This document shows, piece by piece, positions 44,135-54,300 of a DNA stretch of 64,000 nucleotides. The notes beneath the pieces were generated by a model that did not search any database, was not told the DNA's origin, and saw nothing but the letters and a program-made list of their open reading frames with translations. Numbering within the stretch: the stretch's first letter is position 1; each line of letters begins with the position of its first letter. A program made the translations under genes and the position numbers. The DNA lies in contig NZ_JADHEC010000001.1 of NCBI RefSeq assembly GCF_015277675.1, positions 1 through 64,000 of the forward strand. The letters run 5' to 3'. The stretch is from Flavobacterium soyangense (GTDB lineage: Bacteria; Bacteroidota; Bacteroidia; Flavobacteriales; Flavobacteriaceae).

Positions 44135-44800
44135 TTATAAATTCAGGTCTTCGTGTTTATCATGCTTTATAATTTTGGCATTTACCATAAAATGCACATA
44201 CTCAGCAATATTAGTGCAATGCTCAGAAATACGTTCCAGATGTTTTAACACAATAACAAGATTAGTTCCAGAAACAACAACTTTAGAATGTGATTTCATT
44301 TCTCCTATAATCCCATCTATTGCGTCATCTCCTAGTTTCTTGATTGTACTATTCAAAATAAAAACTTCTCCAATCGTAATTTCGTCACGTGTCAAGTAAC
44401 ATTCATTAGTTTTCATAGTAATTAACTCAACTTTTTTGGCCAAATCGCCTATATCAAACTTGGCTATTAAATCGTGTTTGTCTTTAATATTTTTTGCTCT
44501 TTTAATAACGCTAACAGCTAAATCACCAATTCGTTCAATCTCATTGCTAATTTGCATTGCCGCCATAATAAACCTTAAATCTGAGGCAACTGGCTGCTGT
44601 AAAGCAAAAATACTTTGACAAATTTCGTCGATTTTTACATCTAATTTATCTATTTTGCTTTCTGTTTTCTTTACTTCTTTTCCTTCTATAGGTTCAGAGA
44701 GTAGTGCTTTTACAGATTCAACTACTTGGGTTTCGGCAAGATTACCAATTTTTATAATTTCGTTTTTAAGTCTTTCTAGTTCTATTTCAAAGTGTGTCAT
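44135..44800 (-). CDS. phoU: Phosphate signalling complex protein PhoU
   Basis: The 221-residue product is helical with two PhoU repeats: HFEIELERLKNEIIKIGNLAE at the start, IDEICQSIFALQQPVASDLRFIMAAMQISNEIERIGDLAVS, and the second EMKSHSKVVVSGTNLVIVLKHLERISEHCTNIAEYVHF. PhoU links Pst transporter state to phosphate signalling and restrains uptake. It is the last gene of the porin-pst cluster. No phoR/phoB pair lies in this window. Confidence 0.95.
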   Translation of the reverse strand: MTHFEIELERLKNEIIKIGNLAETQVVESVKALLSEPIEGKEVKKTESKIDKLDVKIDEICQSIFALQQPVASDLRFIMAAMQISNEIERIGDLAVSVIKRAKNIKDKHDLIAKFDIGDLAKKVELITMKTNECYLTRDEITIGEVFILNSTIKKLGDDAIDGIIGEMKSHSKVVVSGTNLVIVLKHLERISEHCTNIAEYVHFMVNAKIIKHDKHEDLNL

Positions 44801-44857
44801 ATAATATACGATTTTAGATATTTATTGGATAATTGGATAAAGGATTTTGAATACATA

Positions 44858-45616
44858 TTATCCGAATCGTCCCGTGATATAATCTTCCGTTTGTTTTTGT
44901 TCTGGTTTTGTAAATATAGCATTTGTTTTGCCAATTTCTATTAATTCGCCAAGATAAAAGAACGCAGTATAATCACTTGTTCTTGCTGCTTGTTGCATAT
45001 TATGGGTTACAATAATTATAGTGTATTGCTCCTTTAATTCGTGAACCAATTCCTCAATTTTTGAGGTCGAAATTGGATCCAAAGCACTTGCAGGTTCATC
45101 CATCAAAATAATATCAGGGCTTACCGCCAATGTTCTTGCAATACACAACCGTTGTTGTTGTCCACCTGAAAGTCCCATTGCCGAATCACCTAATCTGTCT
45201 TTTACTTCATCCCAAATTGCGGCTTGTCTTAGCGAAGTTTCCACAATTTCGTCTAATTCATTTTTGTCTTTAATTCCGTTGATTTTTGGACCATATGCAA
45301 TGTTCTCATAAATAGATTTAGGAAACGGATTTGATTTTTGAAAAACCATCCCGATTTTCTTTCTAATATTGACAACATCTACGTTTTTATCATAAATATC
45401 AATGCCTTCAACCAGCATTTGCCCGGTAATTTTCACATCAGGAATAAGATCATTCATTCTGTTGATGCATCTTAAAAACGTTGATTTCCCACAACCTGAA
45501 GGACCAATTAGTGCCGTAACTTTATTTCTTGGAATCTCAAGTGAAATTTCTTTTAGTGCCTTTTTTTCGCCGTAGTATAATGATAAATCTTTTACTTCTA
45601 TTTTTATGTTTTTCAT
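44858..45616 (-). CDS. pstB: Phosphate ABC transporter ATP-binding protein
   Basis: The 252-residue ATPase has Walker [10 protein letters not shown] (about residues 38-46), the ABC signature LSGGQQQR, Walker [13 protein letters not shown] and the switch His in [17 protein letters not shown]. These segments and the ending ITGRFG are typical of PstB. It energises phosphate import through PstC/PstA. Confidence 0.96.
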   Translation of the reverse strand: MKNIKIEVKDLSLYYGEKKALKEISLEIPRNKVTALIGPSGCGKSTFLRCINRMNDLIPDVKITGQMLVEGIDIYDKNVDVVNIRKKIGMVFQKSNPFPKSIYENIAYGPKINGIKDKNELDEIVETSLRQAAIWDEVKDRLGDSAMGLSGGQQQRLCIARTLAVSPDIILMDEPASALDPISTSKIEELVHELKEQYTIIIVTHNMQQAARTSDYTAFFYLGELIEIGKTNAIFTKPEQKQTEDYITGRFG

Positions 45617-45665
45617 TGTAATTTTTGTTAAGTCTAAAATATAAATTATTAGTTAGAATTTCGAA

Positions 45666-46610
45666 TTATTTTGCTCTTCTCCTAATTCTGGATCTAATAA
45701 TTACTGCTACTAAGTTTAACGATAAGGTTAGGATTAGCAATACTAACGTTGTAGCGAATTGTATCGGCATTGTTTTTTCAACATCAGATGATTGGGTTGA
45801 CATAATATAAATATGATAACCCAAATTCATAAATTGATCACTCAAAGATTTTGGCAAAGTGGCTAAGTAATAGGCTGCCCCTGTAAATAAAATGGGAGCA
45901 ACTTCTCCCGCGCCACGACTTACAGCAAGAATTGTTCCTGTCATGATTCCTGAAACTGAACCCGGAAAAACAACGTTTTTTATGGTTTGCCATTTGGTCG
46001 CGCCTAATGCTAAACTAGCTTCTCTTAATTCACGAGGAATTGTTTTTAAAGCTTCTTCGACAGAAACGATAATTACGGGAAGCGTAAGCAATGACATTGT
46101 AAGGCTTGCCCAAAGAATATTAGGTTGTCCCCAATGCAATTCACCGCCATTAAAAGCCTTGTCCATTCCTGTTCCCATAAATTGGATGAAAAATCCAAGT
46201 CCAAAAAGTCCAAATATAATTGATGGTACAACAGCTAATGTTCTAATCGAAAAGCGAACTGCCGCAGCAATTTTTGAATTTTCTTTGGCATATTCTGTCA
46301 AATAAATCGCAGTGATTGTTCCGAAAGGAACTGCCGCAATTGACATTACCACCACTAAAATAAAAGTCCCAATCAAGGCAGGAAAAATTCCTCCTTTTGT
46401 CATTCCGTCTGTTGGAAAAGAGCTGATGAATTCCCAAGAAAATTTTTCACGTCCTTCATAAACAATGATTCCTAAAATAATAAAAAGAATTGCAATAATC
46501 AATAAAACCGCAACTTGCGTGATTCCAACAACAAATTTTCCTTTTATGTCAATGCCCTTTTTTTTGTTAGAAAAAAATTGGTTTTCTGTTTCGTTTATAG
46601 TTGTTTCCAT
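45666..46610 (-). CDS. pstA: Phosphate ABC transporter permease PstA
   Basis: The 314-residue product has an N-terminal cytoplasmic stretch and about six membrane helices. The permease EAA-loop region reads TIPRELREASLALGATKWQTI, and nearby VVPSIIFGLFGLGFF is the PstA/PstC signature. It starts three bases before pstC ends in gene order, so the two permease genes are translationally linked. Confidence 0.93.
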   Translation of the reverse strand: METTINETENQFFSNKKKGIDIKGKFVVGITQVAVLLIIAILFIILGIIVYEGREKFSWEFISSFPTDGMTKGGIFPALIGTFILVVVMSIAAVPFGTITAIYLTEYAKENSKIAAAVRFSIRTLAVVPSIIFGLFGLGFFIQFMGTGMDKAFNGGELHWGQPNILWASLTMSLLTLPVIIVSVEEALKTIPRELREASLALGATKWQTIKNVVFPGSVSGIMTGTILAVSRGAGEVAPILFTGAAYYLATLPKSLSDQFMNLGYHIYIMSTQSSDVEKTMPIQFATTLVLLILTLSLNLVAVIIRSRIRRRAK

Positions 46611-46612
46611 AA

Positions 46613-47818
46613 TTATTTACCTTGGAATTTTTTGATTAATTTGCCTTTTACATAAAACTCTGCAACGGCATTTAATGCAAATGAAAAAATAAAAAGCAAT
46701 GAGCCAATAAAAAATAAAACGCTGTAATGGGTTTCACCAAAAACAGTTTCGGCCATTTCAGCACCAATGGTAGCGGCAAATGTTCGCACACTTTCGAAAG
46801 GATTTGCCGATAAAAGCGCTGCGTTCCCTGTTGCCATAAGCGCAATCATTGTTTCACCAAAAACACGACCAATACCTAAAAGCAATGCTGCAAAAATTCC
46901 AGGAGTTGCTGCAGGCAATGTCACGAAAAAAGCGGTTTGCCATTTGCTTGCACCCAATGCTAAACTTGCTTCAGTATAAGTCTTTGGCACTGCCGAAAGT
47001 GCATCTTCTGAAATGGTATAAATAATTGGAATTGCTGCCAATGCCATTGCCACACCACCAATAAAAGCATTCAATCTAGAATCGTAGCCAAATATATCTT
47101 GGAAGAAAGTTGCCAAAACCATCAATGCAAAAAAACCAATTACTACAGATGGAAATGCAGCTAGCATTTCGATTATGGGTTTAATGATTTCTTTAGTTCT
47201 TTTCGAGGCAAAACACGAGGTATAAAGCGCTGCTAGTATGGCAAGTGGTCCAGCAATTAGCATTGCTATTATGGTAACCTTTAAGGTCCCTACGAGTAAC
47301 GCAATTAATCCAAATCGAGGATGTTCAGAAACGGGAACCCATTCTGTGGTAAAAAAAGTGCTCCAGGTTTTGTCTGCGCCTTCTTTATTTTCTGAAACTG
47401 CTTCTGGAGTCTCATTTGAAGTGCTTTCCACTGTTGGTTCCGCTTTTACGTCACCATACGTTTCAGGTTTTAAATCTTCTTGAGTTACAGGTTCAGAACC
47501 GTAAGTTTCAGGTTTTAATTCCCCTTTTGCTGCTGGTTCAGCACCATAAGTTTCTGGTTTCAATTCCTCAGTAGGAGTTGAGCCATAGGATTCTGGCTTT
47601 GAATCTGTAGTAATTTCTGTTTTAGCAGCATCACTTTTTCCAAAATTAAAAATGGGCAACGACTCTTTAAAAACAAAGACAAAAATTAAAACGATGATTG
47701 TAATAGACAGAAAAGCAACCGATGAAATGATTTTCTCTGCTAGAAACTCAGAAAGCCTGAATTGTTTTTTCAGGCTTTCTTTGGTAAAATTTTGATTAAT
47801 CGGAAATTGGGAATTCAT
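46613..47818 (-). CDS. pstC: Phosphate ABC transporter permease PstC with a repeat insert
   Basis: The 401-residue product has the PstC signature EMLAAFPSVVIGFFALMVLA and the EAA-loop AVPKTYTEASLALGASKWQT. Between the first membrane helix (about residues 32-50) and the rest of the permease is an acidic, Pro/Glu/Thr-rich insert (about 60-150). In it SKPESYG or LKPETYG occurs four times (73-79, 86-92, 101-107, 116-122), mostly at 15-residue spacing. E. coli PstC has ~320 residues and lacks it. If the topology is normal, the insert is periplasmic. Its job is unknown; it might reach towards PstS. Confidence 0.92.
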   Translation of the reverse strand: MNSQFPINQNFTKESLKKQFRLSEFLAEKIISSVAFLSITIIVLIFVFVFKESLPIFNFGKSDAAKTEITTDSKPESYGSTPTEELKPETYGAEPAAKGELKPETYGSEPVTQEDLKPETYGDVKAEPTVESTSNETPEAVSENKEGADKTWSTFFTTEWVPVSEHPRFGLIALLVGTLKVTIIAMLIAGPLAILAALYTSCFASKRTKEIIKPIIEMLAAFPSVVIGFFALMVLATFFQDIFGYDSRLNAFIGGVAMALAAIPIIYTISEDALSAVPKTYTEASLALGASKWQTAFFVTLPAATPGIFAALLLGIGRVFGETMIALMATGNAALLSANPFESVRTFAATIGAEMAETVFGETHYSVLFFIGSLLFIFSFALNAVAEFYVKGKLIKKFQGK

Positions 47819-47857
47819 TGATATTCTTTAAGAATTCATACTTTTTTAAATGCAAAA

Positions 47858-47900
47858 TTATCCCTCACTAGAAACTGAAATGAGGGATAATGCAAAGATA
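47858..47900 (-). promoter_or_regulatory. Hairpin and -7 element between pstS and pstC
   Basis: A 10-bp perfect stem ttatccctca / tgagggataa (47858-47867 and 47881-47890) sits just after minus-strand TATCTTTG (47893-47900), which abuts the pstS stop. The stem is followed by TTTT on the minus strand, so it could be an attenuator as well as the start of a pstC transcript. Its arms share atccctca with the hairpin between the two pstS genes. Confidence 0.5.
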
Positions 47901-48734
47901 TTATTTTAAAGGGAAATAACCCGTTTCAACAACTAGTTTTTGGCCTTCTGGGCTTAAAACCCAATCAATAAAGGCTTTTGTTTCCCCTGTTGGTTTTGAT
48001 TTTAAGTACATATACAAATATCTTGATATTGGATACGTTTTGTTTTTTATGGTAGCAGCAGTTGGTAAAATCCCTTTGCTTTTAGCATCTTTTTTAACTT
48101 TACAATCTTTTACACCTTCCGCATAAGCAGCTCCACCGTAACCTATACTATATTTATCTTTTTTCACTGCATTAACAATCGCTGCCGTTCCGGGTAAAGT
48201 TTGGCACGTTGGCGAAAAATCAGTCTTAACAACGTGTTCTTTGAAGAACTCAAAAGTTCCAGAGCTGCTTTCTCTACCGTACAATTGGATTTTAGCATCA
48301 TCTCCTCCAACCATTTTCCAGTTCGTAATTTTTCCGGAAAAAATATCACCCAATTGTTGAATGGTTAATTCCGAAACCTTATTTCCTTTATTCAAGAATA
48401 CTGACAAACCGTCTTTTGCACAAGGAATTTCAATTGCATTTTTACCAAAACTTGCTTTTATTTTCTCTAATTCGGCTGGCTTTATCGGACGGCTTGAATT
48501 AGCAATTTCTGTAGAGCCATTAATCAATGCCGCAAGTCCTACTCCTGATCCTCCTCCGGTTACTTGAATAGTTGTTTCAGGATGCTTTTTCATATACAGT
48601 TCAGCCCATTGCTGTGACAAAATCACCATAGTATCAGAACCTTTAATAGTTACCTTACTTGCTGTAGTAAATGAATATCCAATAGTCATTATGACTACTA
48701 AAATTGCTGCGAATTTAATGTTTTTAATTTTCAT
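47901..48734 (-). CDS. pstS: Phosphate-binding protein PstS, second copy
   Basis: The 277-residue product has a signal peptide and the phosphate-binding protein pattern: KGSDTMVILSQQWAE, IQVTGGGSGVGLAALINGSTEIANSSRPIK, GRESSSGTFEFFKEHV and a C-terminal YPISRYLYMYLKSKPTGETKAFIDWVLSPEGQ. The Ser/Thr/Gly-rich loops that wrap phosphate are intact. It is a close tandem paralogue of the gene just upstream and precedes pstC. It may differ from that copy in affinity or expression. Confidence 0.95.
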   Translation of the reverse strand: MKIKNIKFAAILVVIMTIGYSFTTASKVTIKGSDTMVILSQQWAELYMKKHPETTIQVTGGGSGVGLAALINGSTEIANSSRPIKPAELEKIKASFGKNAIEIPCAKDGLSVFLNKGNKVSELTIQQLGDIFSGKITNWKMVGGDDAKIQLYGRESSSGTFEFFKEHVVKTDFSPTCQTLPGTAAIVNAVKKDKYSIGYGGAAYAEGVKDCKVKKDAKSKGILPTAATIKNKTYPISRYLYMYLKSKPTGETKAFIDWVLSPEGQKLVVETGYFPLK

Positions 48735-48763
48735 ATGATTTTATATTAATTTTGATAAAAATA

Positions 48764-48795
48764 TAAAAAATCCCTCACTACGTGCAGCAAGGGAT
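48764..48795 (-). terminator. Intrinsic terminator or attenuator between the two pstS genes
   Basis: The stem atccct / agggat (48770-48775 and 48790-48795) is followed by six T on the minus strand. Partial readthrough would give more of the first pstS than of downstream genes. Confidence 0.65.
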
Positions 48796-48820
48796 ATTAA
48801 ATAATTGTTATATAAAATTA

Positions 48821-49654
48821 TTATTTTACTGGGAAATAGCCTACTGTTGCAATAATATTTTGTCCTTCTGGACTCAAAATCCAATCAATAAAAGCTTTTG
48901 TTTGACCAGTCGGTCTAGATTTTAAGTACATATACAAGTATCTTGATATTGGATAAGTTTTGTTTTTAATTGTTTCGGCAGTTGGCGCATAAGCAGGGCT
49001 TTTGTCGTCTTTTTTTACTTTACAATCTTTTACACCTTCAGCATAAGCTGCACCACCGTATCCAATTCCGAATTTATCTTTTTTTACTGCATTTACAATA
49101 GCAGCTGTTCCAGGTAAAGTTTGACAGCTTGGAGAATAATCTGTTTTTACAACATTGTCTTTAAAGTAAACGAATGTTCCTGAACTGCTTTCTCTTCCGT
49201 ATAATTTGATACTTGCATCAACTCCTCCAACTTCTTTCCAGTTTTTTATTTGTCCTGAAAATATTTGTCCAATTTGTTTTAATGTAAGTTCAGAAACTCC
49301 ATTAGCTTTATTGATGTAGATTGAGATACCATCTTTAGCACAAGGAATTTCAACACCAAGTGTATTGTACCTTTGTTTTAGTTTGTCTAATTCAGACGAT
49401 TTAATTGGACGGCTAGAATTAGCAATATCAGTTGATCCATTAATTAAAGCTGCAAGACCTACTCCTGAACCACCACCAGTCACCTGAATTGTAGCTTCTG
49501 GGTGTTTTTGCATATAAACTTCAGCCCATTTTTGAGATAAAATAACCATAGTATCAGACCCTTTTACTGTTACTTTTTCTATAGCTGTAAACGAAAATCC
49601 TATTGTCATCACGACTAATAAAATTACTGCGATTTTAATTTTTGTTGTTTTCAT
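48821..49654 (-). CDS. pstS: Phosphate-binding protein PstS, first copy
   Basis: The 277-residue product has the same architecture and length as the next gene, with signal peptide, KGSDTMVILSQKWAE, GGGSGVGLAALINGSTDIANSSRPIK and GRESSSGTFVYFKDNV. Differences cluster in the middle (for example KQRYNTLGVEIPCAKDGISIYINKANGVSE) and near SPAYAPTAE. It lies 47 bp after the porin gene, so the pair is likely made with it under phosphate limitation. Confidence 0.95.
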   Translation of the reverse strand: MKTTKIKIAVILLVVMTIGFSFTAIEKVTVKGSDTMVILSQKWAEVYMQKHPEATIQVTGGGSGVGLAALINGSTDIANSSRPIKSSELDKLKQRYNTLGVEIPCAKDGISIYINKANGVSELTLKQIGQIFSGQIKNWKEVGGVDASIKLYGRESSSGTFVYFKDNVVKTDYSPSCQTLPGTAAIVNAVKKDKFGIGYGGAAYAEGVKDCKVKKDDKSPAYAPTAETIKNKTYPISRYLYMYLKSRPTGQTKAFIDWILSPEGQNIIATVGYFPVK

Positions 49655-49700
49655 TTTAAATTTGATTACTTTTTGAATTATAAATAGAAATTATTATTTA

Positions 49701-51014
49701 TTAAAATTTAGCTTGAAGTCTTATCGTAAAAGTGTTATCTTTTTTGTCCCTGTTTACGAAATCAGTACCAACACCCGCAATTGAACTTTTTTCATTCGTT
49801 GGCAATATATAACCAAAATTAATTTTAATATTATCATCAAAGAAATATTGCCAAGAAATTGACCACGTGCTGTATTTTAAATCCCCAGCATTAGCTACTT
49901 GATTACCTGATATTTTTCTATTAGGATCCCAAACGTCATAACGAGCAATAAATTGATTTTTTACTCCAATGTTTTTAATAAATGTTGCATAAAAACTTCT
50001 AAAATCTCTCACTCTATTGAAATTAAAATTAGAATTATTTTGAACAGCATTAGTCGTTCCAGAAATTGTTCCTGATATATACTCTCCTTTTAAGGCTGCG
50101 CCTCCCAAGAAATCATAATACACCTGCACTTCAGCTCCATACCATTTTTTATCTAACTTATCTCCAACTCCTGGCGTAAAATTAACACTATTCACGTCAC
50201 TAAAAACAGTTACAGGCGTAGTTTGCGAAAGAATTTGTGTTGAACCAAGATAACCATGACCGCCAAAATCAATACCAAGACCTGAACTAGGTAATTTTAA
50301 AGAGTATACCGCCCTTACAATAACATCTTTATTGTTATCTATATCCCTCAATTGGTTTCCTATTGCGCCCAGATTAAAATTCCCGTTTACAACAGCCAAT
50401 TGAAGTTTCAAAGGCAAGTGGTATTTTGTTTCAAAATTGGCTTCCAATTTTGCTCCCAATTCTTTTTCTCCAGGATACAATATCCCAGCAGCTCTTGTTC
50501 TTTCTAAAGTTTCAATGGAACCAGAAGAATATTCAAGCTCGTAATTTGGTCTGTCAAACTGACCTAAAAACAAAGAAAATGTTTTTGTCCAACGATCATT
50601 CAAAACCACATAAGCATCCTTCAACGAAACTTTATCGAAAGAAAAATCTGGTTGCAATACAAATTTAACTCCTTCTGCAGCTTCGTAAGCAAATTTAATT
50701 CTTGCTCTTCTTAAAAAAAACGAATTTGTAACTAAAGTTGGAGGAGTTGTTGAAGCTACTGAAATTCCATGACCGGCAGCACCCCATGTGTCATACACAT
50801 CATATTGAGCCTGAATGTATCCTGAAACTTTAATTTTTGTCAATTTAGCAAGGTCACTATCCATAGTAGATAGTCTTTCATCTAATCCTGAGAATTTCAT
50901 TGAATGCTCATCAATGGATTCTTTTAAAGATTGAATAATAGTGTCTTTTTGAACCTCTTGTGCTTTAGCCATAAATGCGCCTAATAATAAAAACGCTAGT
51001 GTAATTTTTTTCAT
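49701..51014 (-). CDS. Phosphate-selective-type porin (OprP/OprO family)
   Basis: The 437-residue product starts with a signal peptide ending FMAKAQ and a short coiled-coil-like stretch (SIDEHSMKFSGLDERLSTMDSDLAKL). The beta-barrel follows with ISVASTTPPTLVTNSFFLRRARIKF, LQPDFSFDKVSLKDAYVVLNDRW and YELEYSSGSIETLERTRAAGILYPGEKELGA, as in the phosphate-selective porin O/P family. The C-terminus IRLQAKF ends in Phe, as expected for barrel insertion. Being first in the pst operon supports anion or phosphate diffusion into the periplasm. A five-unit 11-bp repeat lies upstream. Confidence 0.9.
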   Translation of the reverse strand: MKKITLAFLLLGAFMAKAQEVQKDTIIQSLKESIDEHSMKFSGLDERLSTMDSDLAKLTKIKVSGYIQAQYDVYDTWGAAGHGISVASTTPPTLVTNSFFLRRARIKFAYEAAEGVKFVLQPDFSFDKVSLKDAYVVLNDRWTKTFSLFLGQFDRPNYELEYSSGSIETLERTRAAGILYPGEKELGAKLEANFETKYHLPLKLQLAVVNGNFNLGAIGNQLRDIDNNKDVIVRAVYSLKLPSSGLGIDFGGHGYLGSTQILSQTTPVTVFSDVNSVNFTPGVGDKLDKKWYGAEVQVYYDFLGGAALKGEYISGTISGTTNAVQNNSNFNFNRVRDFRSFYATFIKNIGVKNQFIARYDVWDPNRKISGNQVANAGDLKYSTWSISWQYFFDDNIKINFGYILPTNEKSSIAGVGTDFVNRDKKDNTFTIRLQAKF

Positions 51015-51043
51015 TCTTAGTTGTATTGGTTGATTTTCTGATG

Positions 51044-51110
51044 CAAAGATGCGGATGCAATGTTAAGCTAACGTTAACTCGACATTAATCAAATGTTATT
51101 TTAATGTTAA
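51044..51110 (-). promoter_or_regulatory. Putative Pho box: five 11-bp direct repeats plus -7 element
   Basis: Reading the minus strand from 51110 to 51056, the units are TTAACATTAAA, ATAACATTTGA, TTAATGTCGAG, TTAACGTTAGC and TTAACATTGCA, each exactly 11 bp. Four bases later comes CATCTTTG (51044-51051), a near-consensus -7 element. Direct repeats spaced by 11 bp are the pattern bound by OmpR-type PhoB/PhoP regulators, and TTAACA is the core of the Bacillus PhoP site. The regulator in this organism is inferred. Confidence 0.8.
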
Positions 51111-51262
51111 GCAGAATATTACTATTAATTTATCGCTAAAATAAAGCCTTTGTCTTACACTATTTGAATTTAGAATTGCAGGGCTTGTACGGTAATTAGC
51201 CCCGAAATTCCCTATCATATCTACGAACAAATATTTATTATATAGGTTTTTTTTCAAAAAAT

Positions 51263-51297
51263 AAAAAAGCCTGTAAAAAATAAATTTTTACAGGCTT
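51263..51297 (-). terminator. Intrinsic terminator of the T9SS repeat-protein gene
   Basis: The 13-bp perfect stem aagcctgtaaaaa / tttttacaggctt (51267-51279 and 51285-51297) is followed by T6 on the minus strand. The rest of 51111-51262 is AT-rich with a possible degraded repeat fragment (tagccccga) near 51198. Confidence 0.85.
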
Positions 51298-51314
51298 AAA
51301 GGTATTAAAAATAT

Positions 51315-54300
51315 TTAATCTTTGATAACTCTAACCGATTTGCTTATGTTACCTTGTTTTAAAACTATGATATAAACTCCTGGAGCATATCCATTACCAA
51401 TTTCTTGGTTGTTAATGTTTGTATAGTTTACACTTAGAGATTCTAATAATTTCCCTGTAAGATCGTAAGTCGCAACTTTTACATTTTCATCACTAGGTGA
51501 GAAGTAATTAATTTTAAAACTATTTGCCGATGGATTTGGATATACCACTAAAGAGAATTCTGAACTTGCAATGAAATTATCTGTTCCAAGACTTGCATCT
51601 GTAAAATCAGCACCAGTCAATGCAATAGAACCTGTAGCAGGTCTGTAATCTAATCCTGTATATATTGTTGCATCAGTCAAATCGTAAGGTTTGGTAAGTA
51701 AACCACCATTAGAAGATACTGTTGTATTGCCATTGGCAGCATACCAAGTAGTCATATTAAAACTCGGATTAACTCCAGCAGTTATTGTTCCTGGAGAATT
51801 TACCTGCAACTCTTTTGAAACTATTCCTGCCATAATGTTGTTTTTCCATTTCAACGTGTTGTTTATAGCATTTGTTTCTGTTGTAACACCATCTATATGT
51901 AATCCTTCTTGGAAATCCATAAAAATTGAATTGTAGACCTTAAGTTGTGTATTTCTTCTTAAACGTGCCGCTCTTTTATATCCTGAAGCTATTGTTCCTC
52001 CATTTGGCAATGTCAATCTGTATGAAGGCCCTAATAAAGTCATATTTGTAAAAATGGCTCCTGTGTATGGAGAAACTGCAGTACTTGATGCATTGTTGTC
52101 AGATTCAAATCCTTCTGAAGTAGAAACCGTCGGATTGTCTGAAATTTGAGGGTCTCTAATTCCTAATCCAAATTGTACGCTTCCACTATATCCATTATCT
52201 GTATCAAAATCATCATCAAGCCCTCTGTAAGCAATGATATGTTTACAGTTTACTGTTCCTCCAAACCATTCAAATGAATCATCATTGGCGAATGATACCT
52301 GAACATAATCAATTGTTGTTCCTCTTCCCACAGCTCCAAATGTTAAACCGTTTATTTCTTGATTTGCAGCATACACATAGCCTGCGTATTCGATTCTTAC
52401 ATATTTTAATGTTCCTGAATTGTCGTTGTCGTCCGGAGATAAACCTCCTCCATACTCTGTATCTGTACTTGCAGCAATACCTTCAATATTGTTTACACCA
52501 TTGTTGATATTAAAAGAACCTTTACCCAATAAAATAACACCTCCCCAATCACCTTTGTTTCTAGAACCAACAGCATTGTCAGAAGTGAAAACAATTGGAT
52601 TTGTCGCAGTTCCTATTGCTATAACTTTAGCTCCTTTAGTTACAAACAAACCAGCTCCTGTAGCCGTATGATCTGCTCGGATAACAACACCTGCATCAAT
52701 AGTTAGGGTAGCATTGTTTTTTACATAAGTTTGACCTTTTAAGTAGTATGTGTTTCCTGCTGTCCAGTGGGTATCAACAGTGATATTAGCTGTTACATCT
52801 ACATTAGGCGTAGGATATACAGCATTTTGTGGGTCAAAATTAGTCCAAGAATCTGTCCACATTGGGATTGGGGCTGGAGCAAATGCGCCTCTATAAGCAA
52901 CCTTAGTAATTGTAGGACAATTAGACTGAATGGCAGTATTTGTATCATCGCAATCAGGACCATTTGTTGTAAAAGAATATCCTATAGGTGGAGTCGCAGC
53001 CGCTAATACAGCCGTGCCAGAATCATATCCATCACCGTCAACATCTACATAATAAGTAGTTTGAAGGTTCCCTGTGAAACTTGCATCTGTAAAATCAGCA
53101 CCAGTCAATGCAATAGAACCTGTAGCAGGTCTGTAATCTAATCCTGTATATATTGTTGCATCAGTCAAATCGTAAGGTTTGGTAAGTAAACCACCATTAG
53201 AAGATACTGTTGTATTGCCATTGGCAGCATACCAAGTAGTCATATTAAAACTCGGATTAACTCCAGCAGTTATTGTTCCTGGAGAATTTACCTGCAACTC
53301 TTTTGAAACTATTCCTGCCATAATGTTGTTTTTCCATTTCAACGTGTTGTTTATAGCATTTGTTTCTGTTGTAACACCATCTATATGTAATCCTTCTTGG
53401 AAATCCATAAAAATTGAATTGTAGACCTTAAGTTGTGTATTTCTTCTTAAACGTGCCGCTCTTTTATATCCTGAAGCTATTGTTCCTCCATTTGGCAATG
53501 TCAATCTGTATGAAGGCCCTAATAAAGTCATATTTGTAAAAATGGCTCCTGTGTATGGAGAAACTGCAGTACTTGATGCATTGTTGTCAGATTCAAATCC
53601 TTCTGAAGTAGAAACCGTCGGATTGTCTGAAATTTGAGGGTCTCTAATTCCTAATCCAAATTGTACGCTTCCACTATATCCATTATCTGTATCAAAATCA
53701 TCATCAAGCCCTCTGTAAGCAATGATATGTTTACAGTTTACTGTTCCTCCAAACCATTCAAATGAATCATCATTGGCGAATGATACCTGAACATAATCAA
53801 TTGTTGTTCCTCTTCCCACAGCTCCAAATGTTAAACCGTTTATTTCTTGATTTGCAGCATACACATAGCCTGCGTATTCGATTCTTACATATTTTAATGT
53901 TCCTGAATTGTCGTTGTCGTCCGGAGATAAACCTCCTCCATACTCTGTATCTGTACTTGCAGCAATACCTTCAATATTGTTTACACCATTGTTGATATTA
54001 AAAGAACCTTTACCCAATAAAATAACACCTCCCCAATCACCTTTGTTTCTAGAACCAACAGCATTGTCAGAAGTGAAAACAATTGGATTTGTCGCAGTTC
54101 CTATTGCTATAACTTTAGCTCCTTTAGTTACAAACAAACCAGCTCCTGTAGCCGTATGATCTGCTCGGATAACAACACCTGCATCAATAGTTAGGGTAGC
54201 ATTGTTTTTTACATAAGTTTGACCTTTTAAGTAGTATGTGTTTCCTGCTGTCCAGTGGGTATCAACAGTGATATTAGCTGTTACATCTACATTAGGCGTA

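Noticed and set aside
51691..54159. Plus-strand open frames duplicated at an offset of 1,488 bp
   Set aside because: They are shadows of the duplicated T9SS protein gene, repeated only because the host sequence is.
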